Positions 1 to 8,659 of a DNA stretch of 64,000 bases are shown in pieces. This stretch comes from Streptomyces sp. NRRL S-350 (GTDB lineage Bacteria; Actinomycetota; Actinomycetes; Streptomycetales; Streptomycetaceae), in contig NZ_JOHO01000012.1 of assembly GCF_000719705.1 (NCBI RefSeq), positions 62,001 to 126,000 on the forward strand, given 5' to 3'. The translations under genes were made by a program, and so were the position numbers. Position 1 is the stretch's first letter. Every line of letters starts with the position of its first letter. The notes under the pieces were generated by a model. It had not been told where the DNA came from. It saw only the letters and a list, made by a program, of their open reading frames with translations, and searched no databases.

Positions 1-1
1 G

Positions 2-1756
2 CAGGACAGCCGGCTCGGCGTGGACGGCGGCCGGTTCCTGAAGTGGTCCTGGGGCGCGGACAGCTGGCATCGCCGAGACTCCTTCGACCGGCGGTGGAGC
101 AGCGGGCAGGTCGGCCCCCGCCAGCAGAACTGGCTGCACGTCAGCGAGCTCGCGGGGTTGTTGAAGCCGCCGACGATGCACGCGGTGCTGCCGGTCCTCG
201 CTTCGGAGCTGCCGGACTACGTCGCTGGTGAGGCTTTGGTCCCGCACGGGCGACTCGTCCACGCCGACGGCACCAGCCGGGTCATCGCCACCCGCGAGGA
301 GGAGTTCCTGTTCAGCGTCAACGTGGGCAAGTCGAACTACGGCAAGACCGAGACCGCGCTCACCAGGGCCATCGCGGTCGCAGCGGCCGGCTCCGGGGCG
401 ATGTTCGTCGATCCGCACGGTGACTCCTGGACCACGGCGTCCCCTTATCTCGCCCATCCGGTCTTCGCTTCCCGAGTGCGCCGGGTCGACCTGGCCCGCG
501 CGGACCAGCCGGGGGCGAAGCTGCCGAGCTGGAACTTGTTGGAGATGAAGCCCGGGCGCAAGGCCAACCGGCTGACCACGGCAGCGGTCGACGCCCTCGC
601 GACGGGGCTGAACTGGACGGACGCGGCGGCGCCGCGCGCTTTGACGATCTTCACGAAGTCGATCGAGGCGTTGGTGGCGCACAACGCCCGCGCGGTGGCC
701 GCCAACCGGCCGGACGCGCAGGCGACCCTGCTGCAGATCCGCACCCTGCTGACGGACAAGCCGTGGCGGGACGCCCTGATCAAGCATTTGAGCCCCGAGC
801 AGCGCCGGTGGTGGACCACGACGTTCGCGGCGTACCAGGTGGCCGAGGTGCTGGGCCCGGTACTGAACCCGATCGACCGCCTCGCGTCGAACGAGGTGAC
901 GCGCGCGTTCCTGGGCTCGCCGCAGGGGACGTACGACATTCGGGAGGCGATGGACGAGGGCCACATCGTGTGGCTGTGCCTGGAAGGCACGGGGCCGTCG
1001 GACCGGCTGCTGTTCAGCACGGTCCTGCAGAACCTGCTGCAAGCCGGTCTCTCCCGCAGGGACCTGGCGTCGGAGGCGAGGAAGTGGTTCCACACCTTCG
1101 CTGACGAGTTGATCGCCTTGGACCCGGCGGGTGGTCCGTCGTTCGCGGCGATCACCGAGCAGTTGAGGAAGTTCGGAGGTCGGCTGCATGTGATGGCGCA
1201 GTCGCTCGGCCGGATCAGTCCGGCCACGAAGGAGGCGCTGATGCAGAACTCGTCCGTGGTGAGCACGACGGCCGGGTCGATGACCGCGGCCAGGGCGATG
1301 GCGGAGGAGTGGCACGGGGCGGTGTCCGCCGGTCAGATCGCGGACCTGCCGCGGTTCTCGCACTACGTGCAGGTCACCGCCGATGGGAACCGGGTGGGGC
1401 CGCTGCGGGTGCGGGGTTTGCAGGTCTCCGAGCTGTTCGGGATGTACTACCGCCCGAAGCTGGTGGAGGAGATGGTGGAGAAGGCGGACGAGCAGATGGG
1501 GTCGAGGACGCTCCCGGAGCTGCTGGCCGTCGCGGACGTGCAGGACGCCGTTGTGCTGGAGTTCAACGGCCCCGCGCCGGACCCGTCGGGCGGGGCTGAC
1601 AAGCAGTCGGACTCCTCCCCGGGGGACGGCGGGGCGACGACGGCGAAGCGGCAGCCGGACGGCGGAGGGTCGACGACGACGGTGGCGGCGGCTGTCCATC
1701 ACCAGGCGGGGACGAGGCACGGCAGGCGTGGGCCTGGCCGCCCGAAGAAGCGGTAG
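2..1756 (+). CDS. VirD4/TraG-like conjugative coupling ATPase, 5' end outside window
   Basis: The reading frame is open to the left window edge, so the first visible GTG (position 20) is probably internal and the true start lies upstream. A Walker A P-loop (NVGKSNYGKTET) lies near residue 101, counted from that GTG, followed by FVDPHGDSW, a Walker-B-like strand. A second acidic strand (FADELIAL) precedes the QSLG segment typical of TraG/VirD4 ATPases. The last ~60 residues are low-complexity Gly/Ser/Asp and end in an Arg/Lys-rich tail. In this family the enzyme uses ATP to feed the DNA-relaxase complex to the transfer channel at the membrane. Its position just upstream of a Tad pilus operon suggests a shared transfer region, but no relaxase is visible here. 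Family call is good; exact subfamily is uncertain. Confidence 0.82.
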   Translation, partial: QDSRLGVDGGRFLKWSWGADSWHRRDSFDRRWSSGQVGPRQQNWLHVSELAGLLKPPTMHAVLPVLASELPDYVAGEALVPHGRLVHADGTSRVIATREEEFLFSVNVGKSNYGKTETALTRAIAVAAAGSGAMFVDPHGDSWTTASPYLAHPVFASRVRRVDLARADQPGAKLPSWNLLEMKPGRKANRLTTAAVDALATGLNWTDAAAPRALTIFTKSIEALVAHNARAVAANRPDAQATLLQIRTLLTDKPWRDALIKHLSPEQRRWWTTTFAAYQVAEVLGPVLNPIDRLASNEVTRAFLGSPQGTYDIREAMDEGHIVWLCLEGTGPSDRLLFSTVLQNLLQAGLSRRDLASEARKWFHTFADELIALDPAGGPSFAAITEQLRKFGGRLHVMAQSLGRISPATKEALMQNSSVVSTTAGSMTAARAMAEEWHGAVSAGQIADLPRFSHYVQVTADGNRVGPLRVRGLQVSELFGMYYRPKLVEEMVEKADEQMGSRTLPELLAVADVQDAVVLEFNGPAPDPSGGADKQSDSSPGDGGATTAKRQPDGGGSTTTVAAAVHHQAGTRHGRRGPGRPKKR

Positions 1757-2227
1757 CCGTTGCGGGTGGACTGAACAGGTGATTTCCGGGTGCGGCCCGC
1801 GACCGGGGCCGCATCCGGATTGCCCGAATATGTGCCTCACTGACCATTTCATTGCATTTACTACAAATTTTCGTGTGACTATGCCAACGGCAGGACCGCC
1901 ACGGCCGAATTGGTGTGGGCATCTGGCTGAAACTTTCGTATTGTGACTGCTCGGATGCTCTGTGACGCAGCGACACCAGAGTGATTTGGTCATACCTGCA
2001 CACCGGATGACCAGAACCTTTACGGTTTCGCGGGCCCAGGGCAGAGGTAACGGGGGGCGATCATGTCGCGTTAGGCATTCGTGGGCCCGAGTGGCCGATC
2101 CAACGGCTGCTCAGGGCCCGGGCGGGCAACGTCCGCTCCGGAGGGGGTCCCGATAGCGAAGCCCCCGGAATTTGACTTGTTGACGTCAAATCAGAAATCA
2201 CGCCAGCACGATGCGGTTGGGGCAGGA
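1757..2227. other. Intergenic region: terminator-like hairpin and Tad operon promoter region
   Basis: About 470 bases without a convincing gene. A hairpin with 8-bp arms (TGCGGCCC / GGGCCGCA, 1791-1813) follows the ATPase gene and may terminate it. From about 1830 to 1960 the base composition is clearly more AT-rich than the surroundings, as expected of a promoter region. A 10-bp palindrome TTGACGTCAA sits at 2180-2189. A weak promoter could be TTGACT (2172-2177), 17 bases, then AAATCA. I see no recognisable riboswitch. Confidence 0.5.
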
Positions 2228-2968
2228 ATGGCTCTGAGGAATCCCACAAAGTCGAAGCCGGAGACGGCCAATCCTCCGGCACAGCGCACCGCGCCGGAGC
2301 AGCGGCAGCCCTCGGGGGGCGGCCGGCTTCCGGCCGTCGGACGCGAGCGCCGCCCGGGCCTGGCCGTCCTGGCCGCCCTGCTGGTCCTCGCGGGCGGCCT
2401 CGGTGCGACGGTGCTCGTCCAGAAGGCCGGCGAGAAGGTGTCCGCCGTGAAGATCACCGAGCGGGTCGCCCCCGGTCAGCACATCCCGGAGACGGCGATC
2501 GAGGAGATCCAGGTCGCCGCCGACACCCCGGTCAACTTCGTGCGTTGGGACCAGCGCCAGCAGCTCGGGCAGCTCTTCACCGCCTCGGAGGTGGCCAAGG
2601 GCAGCCTGCTCACCGGCGACATGCTGACCCAGAAGACCGGTGTCTCCACCGACCAGGCCGTGGTCGGACTCGCCCTGAAGGCGGGACAGTTCCCGCCGGG
2701 GCTGCGCGACGGCGACAAGGTCCGCGTGATGTGGGTCGGGAGGGACGCCGCGAAGCTGCCGACCGGCACCGCCACCGCCGCCCCCGGCACGCCCAGCTCG
2801 GGCGCCGAACTCGCCTCCGGCACCGTGCGACAGGTGTTCAAGAACGACAGCGCCGCCAGCACCAGCCTGTCGCTGTCCGTCCTGGTGCCCACCGACAAGT
2901 CCGGGGCCATCGCCCAGGCGTCCTCAGCCGGCGAGGTCGCGTTGGTGCTGCTCTCCGCCCCCCAGTAA
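2228..2968 (+). CDS. SAF-domain membrane protein (CpaB-like) of the Tad pilus operon
   Basis: 246 residues from the ATG at 2228; the frame extends further upstream, but that part has non-coding composition. A basic, Pro-rich N-terminus is followed by one membrane segment (about residues 46-64, LAVLAALLVLAGGLGATVLV) and then a SAF-type domain (VAPGQHIPETAIEEIQV ... SLLTGDML). SAF/CpaB proteins in Tad systems are thought to act in the envelope as pilus assembly factors; in Gram-positive hosts without a secretin the role is unknown. It is the first gene of the operon; the next start is 16 bases downstream. Family assignment is good, exact function inferred from context. Confidence 0.78.
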   Translation: MALRNPTKSKPETANPPAQRTAPEQRQPSGGGRLPAVGRERRPGLAVLAALLVLAGGLGATVLVQKAGEKVSAVKITERVAPGQHIPETAIEEIQVAADTPVNFVRWDQRQQLGQLFTASEVAKGSLLTGDMLTQKTGVSTDQAVVGLALKAGQFPPGLRDGDKVRVMWVGRDAAKLPTGTATAAPGTPSSGAELASGTVRQVFKNDSAASTSLSLSVLVPTDKSGAIAQASSAGEVALVLLSAPQ

Positions 2969-2984
2969 TAAGAGGACGACACCC

Positions 2985-3815
2985 ATGGCCCTGATCGCCA
3001 TCGCGTCCCCCAAGAACGCACCCGGCACCAGCACCACCGCGCTCGCCCTCGCCGCAGTCTGGCCGCGCCGCAGCCTGTACGCCGAGGCCGGGGAGTGGGG
3101 AGGCGACCTCGTCTACCGCCGCCCGATCGCGGAGTCCGGAGAAACCCTGGATCCCAGCACCGGGATGAGCTCGTTGGGCCTGGCCGCCCGGCGCGGCCTC
3201 AGCCCCTCCATCGTCTGGGAGCACACCCAGCGGCTCCAAGGCGGGCAGGAAGTCCTGCTCGGGCTTGCCACCGCCGAGCAGGCAACCGCCTGGACGGGCC
3301 TGTGGCCCCAGCTCGGCCGGGCTCTCGCCGCCCTGCCAGAGATCGACGTCGTCGCCGACCTCGGTCGCATCGGGCCCAACTCCCCCACGCTGGAGCTGCT
3401 CCCTGCGGCGTCCGTCGTCCTGCTGATCGCCCGCACCGAGGCGGAGGACCTGGCCGCCGTCCGCGACCGGGCCGCCGCCGTCACCGCGCGGCTGAGCCCC
3501 AACGGCACAGTCGGCCCGCCGGTCGGCATCGTGCTGGTCGCCCCCCGCAAGGAACAGGTTCCCGCCGCGGGCGGGCTGCGCCAGCTGCTGGCCAACGCCC
3601 GGGTCCCCGCCGACGTCCTCGGCCTGATTGACGAAGACCCCTCCGGGGCTGCTCAGGTGGCCGGCCGCAAGGGCGGCAACGTCGCGCGCTCCCACCTGCT
3701 GCGCTCCACCCGGGTCCTCGCCGCCACCCTCGGCGATCGGTACAGCCTCGGCCGCCAACCCGCCGCCGCGCCCGACGACGCGCCCGCCACCACCGCCCGA
3801 CAGGAGATCCGCTGA
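2985..3815 (+). CDS. CpaE/TadZ-like MinD-family ATPase, degenerate P-loop
   Basis: 276 residues. The N-terminus MALIAIASPKNAPGTSTTAL has the shape of a MinD/ParA-type P-loop, but the signature glycine-lysine is missing (APGTSTT instead of GGVGKT). This degeneracy is common in TadZ/CpaE-like proteins of actinobacterial pilus loci. A later strand VVADLGRIGPNS corresponds to the Walker B region. The likely role is to localise the pilus machine at the membrane, probably without strong ATP hydrolysis. Its stop overlaps the TadA start (TGATG), indicating translational coupling. Confidence 0.75.
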   Translation: MALIAIASPKNAPGTSTTALALAAVWPRRSLYAEAGEWGGDLVYRRPIAESGETLDPSTGMSSLGLAARRGLSPSIVWEHTQRLQGGQEVLLGLATAEQATAWTGLWPQLGRALAALPEIDVVADLGRIGPNSPTLELLPAASVVLLIARTEAEDLAAVRDRAAAVTARLSPNGTVGPPVGIVLVAPRKEQVPAAGGLRQLLANARVPADVLGLIDEDPSGAAQVAGRKGGNVARSHLLRSTRVLAATLGDRYSLGRQPAAAPDDAPATTARQEIR

Positions 3816-5128
3816 TGGAGCAGCAGCAGTTGGACCACCAGCTGGTGCGGGAGCTGCACACCCGCTTCGGCAAGCGGCTCAGTGAGCAGCGCCGTAGCGG
3901 CGTGATCGCCGCGACGATGACGCTGGACGACGAGCGCCAGTACGCGCACTCCGTGATCGCCGACGTAATGAGGGAGTACCTCGAGGAGGCGATGGCCCAG
4001 GGCAGGGAGCTGCCGACCCGGGAGGAGGAGGAGCGCCTGGTGCGCGCGGTGCACGCCGCCCAGTACAGCGCTGGTCCTCTGCAGCCCCTGCTGGACAACC
4101 CGGATGTGGAGAACATCAACATCCAGGGCGGGCGGGTCTTCGTCAAGTACACCGGAGGAAAGAAGGAGGAGGTCCCGCCGCTGGTGGGCAGCAGCGCCGA
4201 GCTGGTGCAGCTGGTGGAGCAGCTCGCGGTCTACGCGGGCGTCAACTCGCGTTCCTGGAGCCAGACCGATCCGCTGCTGGACATCCGCATGCCCGGCGGC
4301 GAGCGGCTGGCCGCCATTCATCCCACGATGACCGGCGACCGGCAGCCCGCGCTCAGCATCCGACGCTCCAGCCTCGGAAAGGTCTTCCTCCACGAGCTCC
4401 AGGCGAACGGCACCGTGACCGAGGAGGCCGCCCAGTTCCTGCGTGCGGCGGTGAAGGCCCGCAAGAACATCGTCGTCGCGGGCGCCACCGACGCGGGCAA
4501 GACGACGCTGCTGCGGGCCTTGGCGAATGAGATCCCTCCGGAGGAGCGGATCATCACTATCGAGCGCTCGCTCGAACTCGGCCTGGACGAGTACGAGGAC
4601 CTCCACCCCGACATCCTCGTGCTGGAGGAGCGGCTGGCCAACACCGAGGGCGAAGGCGCCATCTCCCAGGGCAAGCTGCTGGAACGCTCGCTGCGCCACG
4701 ACGCCGACCGTGTGATCGTCGGCGAGGTGCTGGGCGGCGAGGCCATCCAGATGCTGAAGGCCATGAGCCAAGGCACCGACGGCTCGCTGTCGACGCTCCA
4801 CGCCAACAGCAGCGAGGAGGTCTTCAACCGCATCGCCACCTACGCCCTGGAGGCAGCGGAGCGCCTCCCGATCGAGGCGACCCACATGCTGATGGCGTCG
4901 GCGCTGCACTTCGTGGTCTTCATCAAGAAGGTCCGCGACCCCTTCACCGGGGAGAAGCGCCGCCGGATCGCCTCGATCCGGGAGGTGAACGGCTTCGACG
5001 GCGGCCGGGTGTCCTCGAGCGAGGTCTTCAAGCTGGGCCCTGGCGGACAGCTGATGGCTGCAGCCCCGATCAGCTGCCTGGACGACCTGGCCGAGTTCGA
5101 CTACATCCCTGGGGAGGTGTGGGTGTGA
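3815..5128 (+). CDS. tadA: TadA/CpaF-type secretion ATPase of the Tad pilus
   Basis: 437 residues, the usual CpaF size. N-terminal helical region, then the CpaF signature DNPDVENINIQGG near residue 95, Walker A GATDAGKTT at about 224-232, and a Walker B/Asp-box region around residue 298 (RVIVGEVLGGEA), then TLHANS (His box). It powers assembly and possibly retraction of Flp pili at the inner face of the membrane, with TadB and TadC as platform proteins. The gene is coupled on both sides: TGATG with the upstream ATPase, and its stop lies within the TadB start (GTGA). Confidence 0.93.
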   Translation: MEQQQLDHQLVRELHTRFGKRLSEQRRSGVIAATMTLDDERQYAHSVIADVMREYLEEAMAQGRELPTREEEERLVRAVHAAQYSAGPLQPLLDNPDVENINIQGGRVFVKYTGGKKEEVPPLVGSSAELVQLVEQLAVYAGVNSRSWSQTDPLLDIRMPGGERLAAIHPTMTGDRQPALSIRRSSLGKVFLHELQANGTVTEEAAQFLRAAVKARKNIVVAGATDAGKTTLLRALANEIPPEERIITIERSLELGLDEYEDLHPDILVLEERLANTEGEGAISQGKLLERSLRHDADRVIVGEVLGGEAIQMLKAMSQGTDGSLSTLHANSSEEVFNRIATYALEAAERLPIEATHMLMASALHFVVFIKKVRDPFTGEKRRRIASIREVNGFDGGRVSSSEVFKLGPGGQLMAAAPISCLDDLAEFDYIPGEVWV

Positions 5129-5991
5129 ACGTGACCGTCTTTTCCCCGCTGCTGCTGGCCGCCCTGGGCTGCGGCCTGCTCGCCGGCGGCGGCCTCGCCC
5201 TGCTCATCGCCTCCATCGTCGGTATGCCCCGCCGTCCGGCCTCGGGCCCCAGCCGCCTGGAGCGGCTGTCGGCCTTCGCGCGCCGCCGCGGCGCGGCAGC
5301 CGGGGCGGCGGCCGTCGCCACCCTCGTCATCACCCGGTGGCCGGTGGCCGCCGTGGGGGCCGCGCTCATCGTGGCATTCAGCGGGAAGCTGTTCGGCGGT
5401 GCCCGCGCGGAGCGCAAGGGCGTGGAGCAGATGGAAGCGCTGGCCGGGTGGATCGAGTCCCTGCGCGACACGATGGCCGGCGCGGTCGGTCTGGAGCAGG
5501 CCATCCAGTCGAGCACCGAGGCAGCCGCGGCCAGTCTCAGGCCGCACCTGCACATGCTCGTTGACCTGCTGCGCGCCAGGCGGCCCATGGCGGAGGCGCT
5601 GGACGCCTTCGCCGAAAGCCTCGGCGACGGGAGCGCCGACATGGTCATCATCGCGCTCAAGGACAACGCCCGGCAGCGCGGCCCCGGCTTTCGCGACGTC
5701 CTGACTGCGCTGGCGGAGACTGCCCGCGACGAGGCGGACATGCGCCGCAAGGTCATGGCCGAGCGCGCCGGAACCCGGCGCAGCATCCAGATCGTGACCG
5801 GCATCATCATCGTCTTCCCGCTCGGGATGGCCCTGTTCAACCCCCAGTTCGTGGCGCCGTACCGGACCCTGCAGGGCCAGGCGGTGCTCGCGGTGGTGGC
5901 CATCTTCTTCGGCGGGGCGATGCTCTGGCTGCGCAAGCTCTCGGTGCTCCCGCCGCCGGCCCGGCTGCTCGTCCGAGGGGAGAACCGATGA
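5125..5991 (+). CDS. tadB: TadB-like membrane platform protein (type II secretion F domain)
   Basis: 288 residues. The GTG at 5125 was chosen because GGGGAGG (5111-5117) lies 8 bases upstream and the GTGA overlap couples it to tadA; an in-frame GTG at 5119 is too close to the ribosome site. Membrane segments are near the N-terminus (LLLAALGCGLLAGGGLALLI) and in the last third (VTGIIIVFPLGMALF; VLAVVAIFFGGAMLWL), with the cytoplasmic T2SF helices between (MEALAGWIESLRDTM). This is the TadB arrangement. The product forms part of the inner-membrane pilus base with TadC. Confidence 0.88.
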   Translation: MNVTVFSPLLLAALGCGLLAGGGLALLIASIVGMPRRPASGPSRLERLSAFARRRGAAAGAAAVATLVITRWPVAAVGAALIVAFSGKLFGGARAERKGVEQMEALAGWIESLRDTMAGAVGLEQAIQSSTEAAAASLRPHLHMLVDLLRARRPMAEALDAFAESLGDGSADMVIIALKDNARQRGPGFRDVLTALAETARDEADMRRKVMAERAGTRRSIQIVTGIIIVFPLGMALFNPQFVAPYRTLQGQAVLAVVAIFFGGAMLWLRKLSVLPPPARLLVRGENR

Positions 5992-6911
5992 TCCTGACCA
6001 TGCTCACCGGCGGAGCGCTCGGGCTGGGCCTGTACCTGCTGGTGCGGGCGCTGCTTCCCGGCCGTCCCCGCGCCGCGACGGTGGTGGCACGGATCGACTC
6101 CCTGCGCAGCACCGCGCCCGCACCGGTCGCGGGCTCGCTCTCCCCGCGGGCGTCGGTGGTCACCGTGCACGGCCGACTCACGAAGCTGGCCGGGCCCCGG
6201 ATGAGCGCCTTCTTCGCCGCCCAGGGCTGGACCCCTGCAAGCCAACGGGCCAACCTGGCGCTGCTGGAGCGCAGCACGGACGCCTTCATGGCTCAGAAGC
6301 TGCTGTTCTCGGCGGCCGGGCTGATCGTCGGTCCGCTGCTTGCGGCGGCGCTGTGGCTGTTCGGCGTGACCGACAGCGCGTTGTCGCCGCTGTGGCTGAC
6401 CCTGCTGGCCATCGCGGGTTGCTTCTTCCTGCCGGACGCCGAGATCGCGACCGAGGCGGCGAAGATGCGGCTGGAGTTCCAGCGGATCATCAGCGTCTAC
6501 CTGACGCTGGTGCACCTGAACCTGGCCGGAGGCGCCGGTCTGCCGGAGGCCTTGAAGTCGTCGTCCGAGGTGTCCGACGCCCCGCCGATGCTGCGGATCC
6601 GCCGGGCCCTGGACGAGGCGCGGCTGCAGCGCGTGGCGTACTGGGCGGCCCCGGGGCGGCTCGGTGAGGAGGTCAACCTGCCGGACCTGGTTGACCTGAC
6701 GTCCACCTTGAGGCTCGTGGCCGCCGACGGGGCGCGGGTGCGGGACTCGCTGAAGGCGCGTGCCGACACCCTGCGCAAGCGGGAGCTGGCCCGGCTGCAC
6801 AGCAAGGCCGGGGCGGCCGGTCAGTCGATGACGGTCGCCCAGATGCTGCTGTGTTTCGGCTTCTTGATCTTCCTTGGCTACCCGGCGTACTCCCGCCTTG
6901 TCTCTCTCTGA
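5988..6911 (+). CDS. tadC: TadC-like membrane platform protein
   Basis: 307 residues, starting in an ATGA overlap with tadB. It has an N-terminal membrane segment, a pair of hydrophobic segments near residues 103-145 (LLFSAAGLIVGPLLAAALWLF; LWLTLLAIAGCFFLP), a helical domain containing YLTLVHLNLAGGAGLPEAL, which resembles the conserved TadC core, and a last membrane segment ending at the C-terminus. It is expected to pair with TadB around the TadA ATPase. The following 50 bases separate it from the pilin gene. Confidence 0.88.
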   Translation: MILTMLTGGALGLGLYLLVRALLPGRPRAATVVARIDSLRSTAPAPVAGSLSPRASVVTVHGRLTKLAGPRMSAFFAAQGWTPASQRANLALLERSTDAFMAQKLLFSAAGLIVGPLLAAALWLFGVTDSALSPLWLTLLAIAGCFFLPDAEIATEAAKMRLEFQRIISVYLTLVHLNLAGGAGLPEALKSSSEVSDAPPMLRIRRALDEARLQRVAYWAAPGRLGEEVNLPDLVDLTSTLRLVAADGARVRDSLKARADTLRKRELARLHSKAGAAGQSMTVAQMLLCFGFLIFLGYPAYSRLVSL

Positions 6912-6961
6912 CCTCCTGTCACACATCTAGACCCAGCTCTACCGAATCGAGGGGAACCGCA

Positions 6962-7216
6962 ATGTCGAACACCACTGTCGCAACCGTCGCCGCTGAGAAG
7001 CCGTCGACCTGGCTCGGCCGCCGCCTGGCCGCCGCCCGGGGCCGCGGCGCCGACCGGGGCGCCAGCTCGCTCGAGTTCCTGGGCTACATGGTCCTGGGCC
7101 TGCTGCTGGTCGTCGCGGTGTCCGTGGGTGTCCTGGCCGCCGTCAACACCAAGACGACCCAGACCACCACCTGCATCACCACGTCCGACACCACCCAGGC
7201 CGGCGGCTGCAAGTAG
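6962..7216 (+). CDS. Flp-like pilin, small prepilin
   Basis: 84 residues. A basic leader ends in DRG; cleavage is predicted between G33 and A34, leaving ASSLEFLGYMVLG with Glu at +5 and a hydrophobic stretch of about 20 residues, the hallmark of Flp/type-IV-like prepilins. The short Thr-rich tail contains two cysteines (TTTCITT and GGCK) that could form a disulfide. It is the best candidate for the major pilin because it is the smallest and first of the prepilin-like genes. Ribosome site GAGGGGAA lies upstream of the ATG. Processing is expected by the peptidase at 13836-14627. Confidence 0.83.
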   Translation: MSNTTVATVAAEKPSTWLGRRLAAARGRGADRGASSLEFLGYMVLGLLLVVAVSVGVLAAVNTKTTQTTTCITTSDTTQAGGCK

Positions 7217-7268
7217 TACCGGCGCAACACCGGACTGGACCAGGACGAAGACGAGAAGGGGGACACCA

Positions 7269-7706
7269 GTGCCACGGCCAACGGCCCGGCTCAGCACCCG
7301 TCTGCGGGAGCGCCTGCGGGACGACCGGGGGGCTTCCACGATGGAGTTCCTCGGCCTGACGCCGCTGCTGGTCATCCTCATCTTCGCCCTGGTCCAGTTC
7401 GGCATGTACTTCTTCGCGCTGCAGGTCACCGACGCCGCGGCCCAGGCCGGCGCCCGCAAGGCCCGGGCCACGGCCGACGGCGACCCGTCCGGGTGGCAGG
7501 GGCAGGCCCGGGCCACCACCGAGCAGCGCATCCGCGACCTGGGGCCCGCGCTGGTCGAAGGACCGGACGTGAGCATGGTCGACGAGGGCGACCAGGTGGG
7601 CGTCGTCGTCCACGCCGACGTCGTCTCCGTGGTGCCGTTCCTCCACCTGCAGATCACGAGCCGATCCGTCGGACCGGTGGAGAGGTTCATCCCCGATGGC
7701 CGCTGA
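7269..7706 (+). CDS. TadE-like pseudopilin
   Basis: 145 residues from GTG 7269, preceded by AAGGGGG. The leader ends DDRG with predicted cleavage after G21 (G|ASTMEF), Glu at +5 and a hydrophobic helix (LLVILIFALVQFGMYFFALQ) followed by DAAAQAGARKA, the conserved TadE motif region. The remaining C-terminal ~90 residues would be extracytoplasmic. Presumed minor pilin. The 3' end overlaps the next gene by 11 bases. Confidence 0.85.
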   Translation: MPRPTARLSTRLRERLRDDRGASTMEFLGLTPLLVILIFALVQFGMYFFALQVTDAAAQAGARKARATADGDPSGWQGQARATTEQRIRDLGPALVEGPDVSMVDEGDQVGVVVHADVVSVVPFLHLQITSRSVGPVERFIPDGR

Positions 7707-8166
7707 CCGAGTGCCCGCTCCCCCGCTCCGCGAGCCTGCGGCCATTGCGGCAGGACGCGGCCTGCGGCGCTGGCGCGGCGATGCCGGGATCTCCGCTCTC
7801 GAGCTGGTGATCATCGCTCCCGTCCTGATGCTGCTGATCCTCTTCCTGATCACCTTCGGGCAGATCACCCACGCCCGCTCCACCCTGGACGGCACCGCCC
7901 GGGACGCGGCCCGCGCCGGAGCGCTGCAGCGGGACTACCAGTCGGCGGTGAACGCCGCGACCCGCAGCGCCCAGGCCGACGCCGGCCGTACCTGCGCGGA
8001 CGGCCGGATCAAGGTCAGCGCCGGCGGCAACTTCGAACCGGGAGGGCTGTTCACCATCACCGTGAGCTGCGAGGTCAAGGGCCTGGCGATGCTGGGCTCC
8101 ACCGTCCGCGACATCAGCGCCACGGCCGCCGCGCCGCTGGACGTCTACCGCCGGGTGGTGCAGTGA
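7696..8166 (+). CDS. TadE-like pseudopilin
   Basis: 156 residues. Predicted cleavage after G31 (G|ISALEL), with Glu at +5 and the hydrophobic segment LVIIAPVLMLLILFLITFGQ, then the TadE pattern STLDGTARDAARAGAL. Two cysteines (RTCADG and VSCEVK) in the exported part could pair. It overlaps both neighbours: its start lies inside the previous gene and its stop is in GTGA with the next gene. Likely a minor pilin working with the other two. Confidence 0.85.
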   Translation: MAADRVPAPPLREPAAIAAGRGLRRWRGDAGISALELVIIAPVLMLLILFLITFGQITHARSTLDGTARDAARAGALQRDYQSAVNAATRSAQADAGRTCADGRIKVSAGGNFEPGGLFTITVSCEVKGLAMLGSTVRDISATAAAPLDVYRRVVQ

Positions 8167-8621
8167 CCGGCCGCACCCGCTTCGCCGAACGCCTGCGCCG
8201 GTTGCGCGAACACAGCGATCGGGGCTCCGGCGCGCTCGCCTTGCTGATGGCCGCCGTCCTGTTCGTGGTCATGGCCGGGTTCATCGTGGACACCGGCCGG
8301 GCCATCCACCAGCGCGAGCTCGCGGCCGACGCCGCCGAGCAGGCCGCCCGCTACGCCGCCAACCACATCTCCACCGACGCCCTGCGCAACCAGGGAACCG
8401 TCACCGTGGACGCCGCCTCCTGCACTTCCAGCGTCCGGGCCTACGTCCGGGCCACCGGATTCAGCGGCGCCGACGCGGACAGCTCCTGGTGCACCCAGGT
8501 CAGCGGAAACACCGTCAGTGTCAGGGTCAGGCTCACCTACACGCCGCTGCTGCTCGCCATGGGCAGCGGCAACGTCACCGTGTGGGGCAACGCCACCGCC
8601 CAGGCCGTACAGGAACAATGA
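8163..8621 (+). CDS. TadG/TadE-like pseudopilin lacking Glu+5
   Basis: 152 residues from GTG 8163. Leader and hydrophobic segment match the two previous proteins (HSDRG|SGALALLMAAVLFVVMAGF), followed by DTGRAIHQRELAADAAEQAAR. Position +5 after the predicted cleavage site is Ala, not Glu. Thus it may be a TadG-like membrane protein rather than a processed pilin subunit. Two cysteines (ASCTSS, SSWCTQ) are present in the exported part. Translationally coupled to its upstream neighbour through GTGA. Confidence 0.8.
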   Translation: MTGRTRFAERLRRLREHSDRGSGALALLMAAVLFVVMAGFIVDTGRAIHQRELAADAAEQAARYAANHISTDALRNQGTVTVDAASCTSSVRAYVRATGFSGADADSSWCTQVSGNTVSVRVRLTYTPLLLAMGSGNVTVWGNATAQAVQEQ

Positions 8622-8659
8622 CCCCTAGCCACAAGGACCACAGGGGACGGGAGATCACC

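Noticed and set aside
2042..2156. Possible riboswitch in leader of the Tad operon
   Set aside because: Several GC-rich stems but no recognised conserved core of cyclic-di-nucleotide or other riboswitches.
5070..6926. 618-codon minus-strand frame across tadB and tadC
   Set aside because: Overlaps two well-supported Tad genes; antisense composition only.
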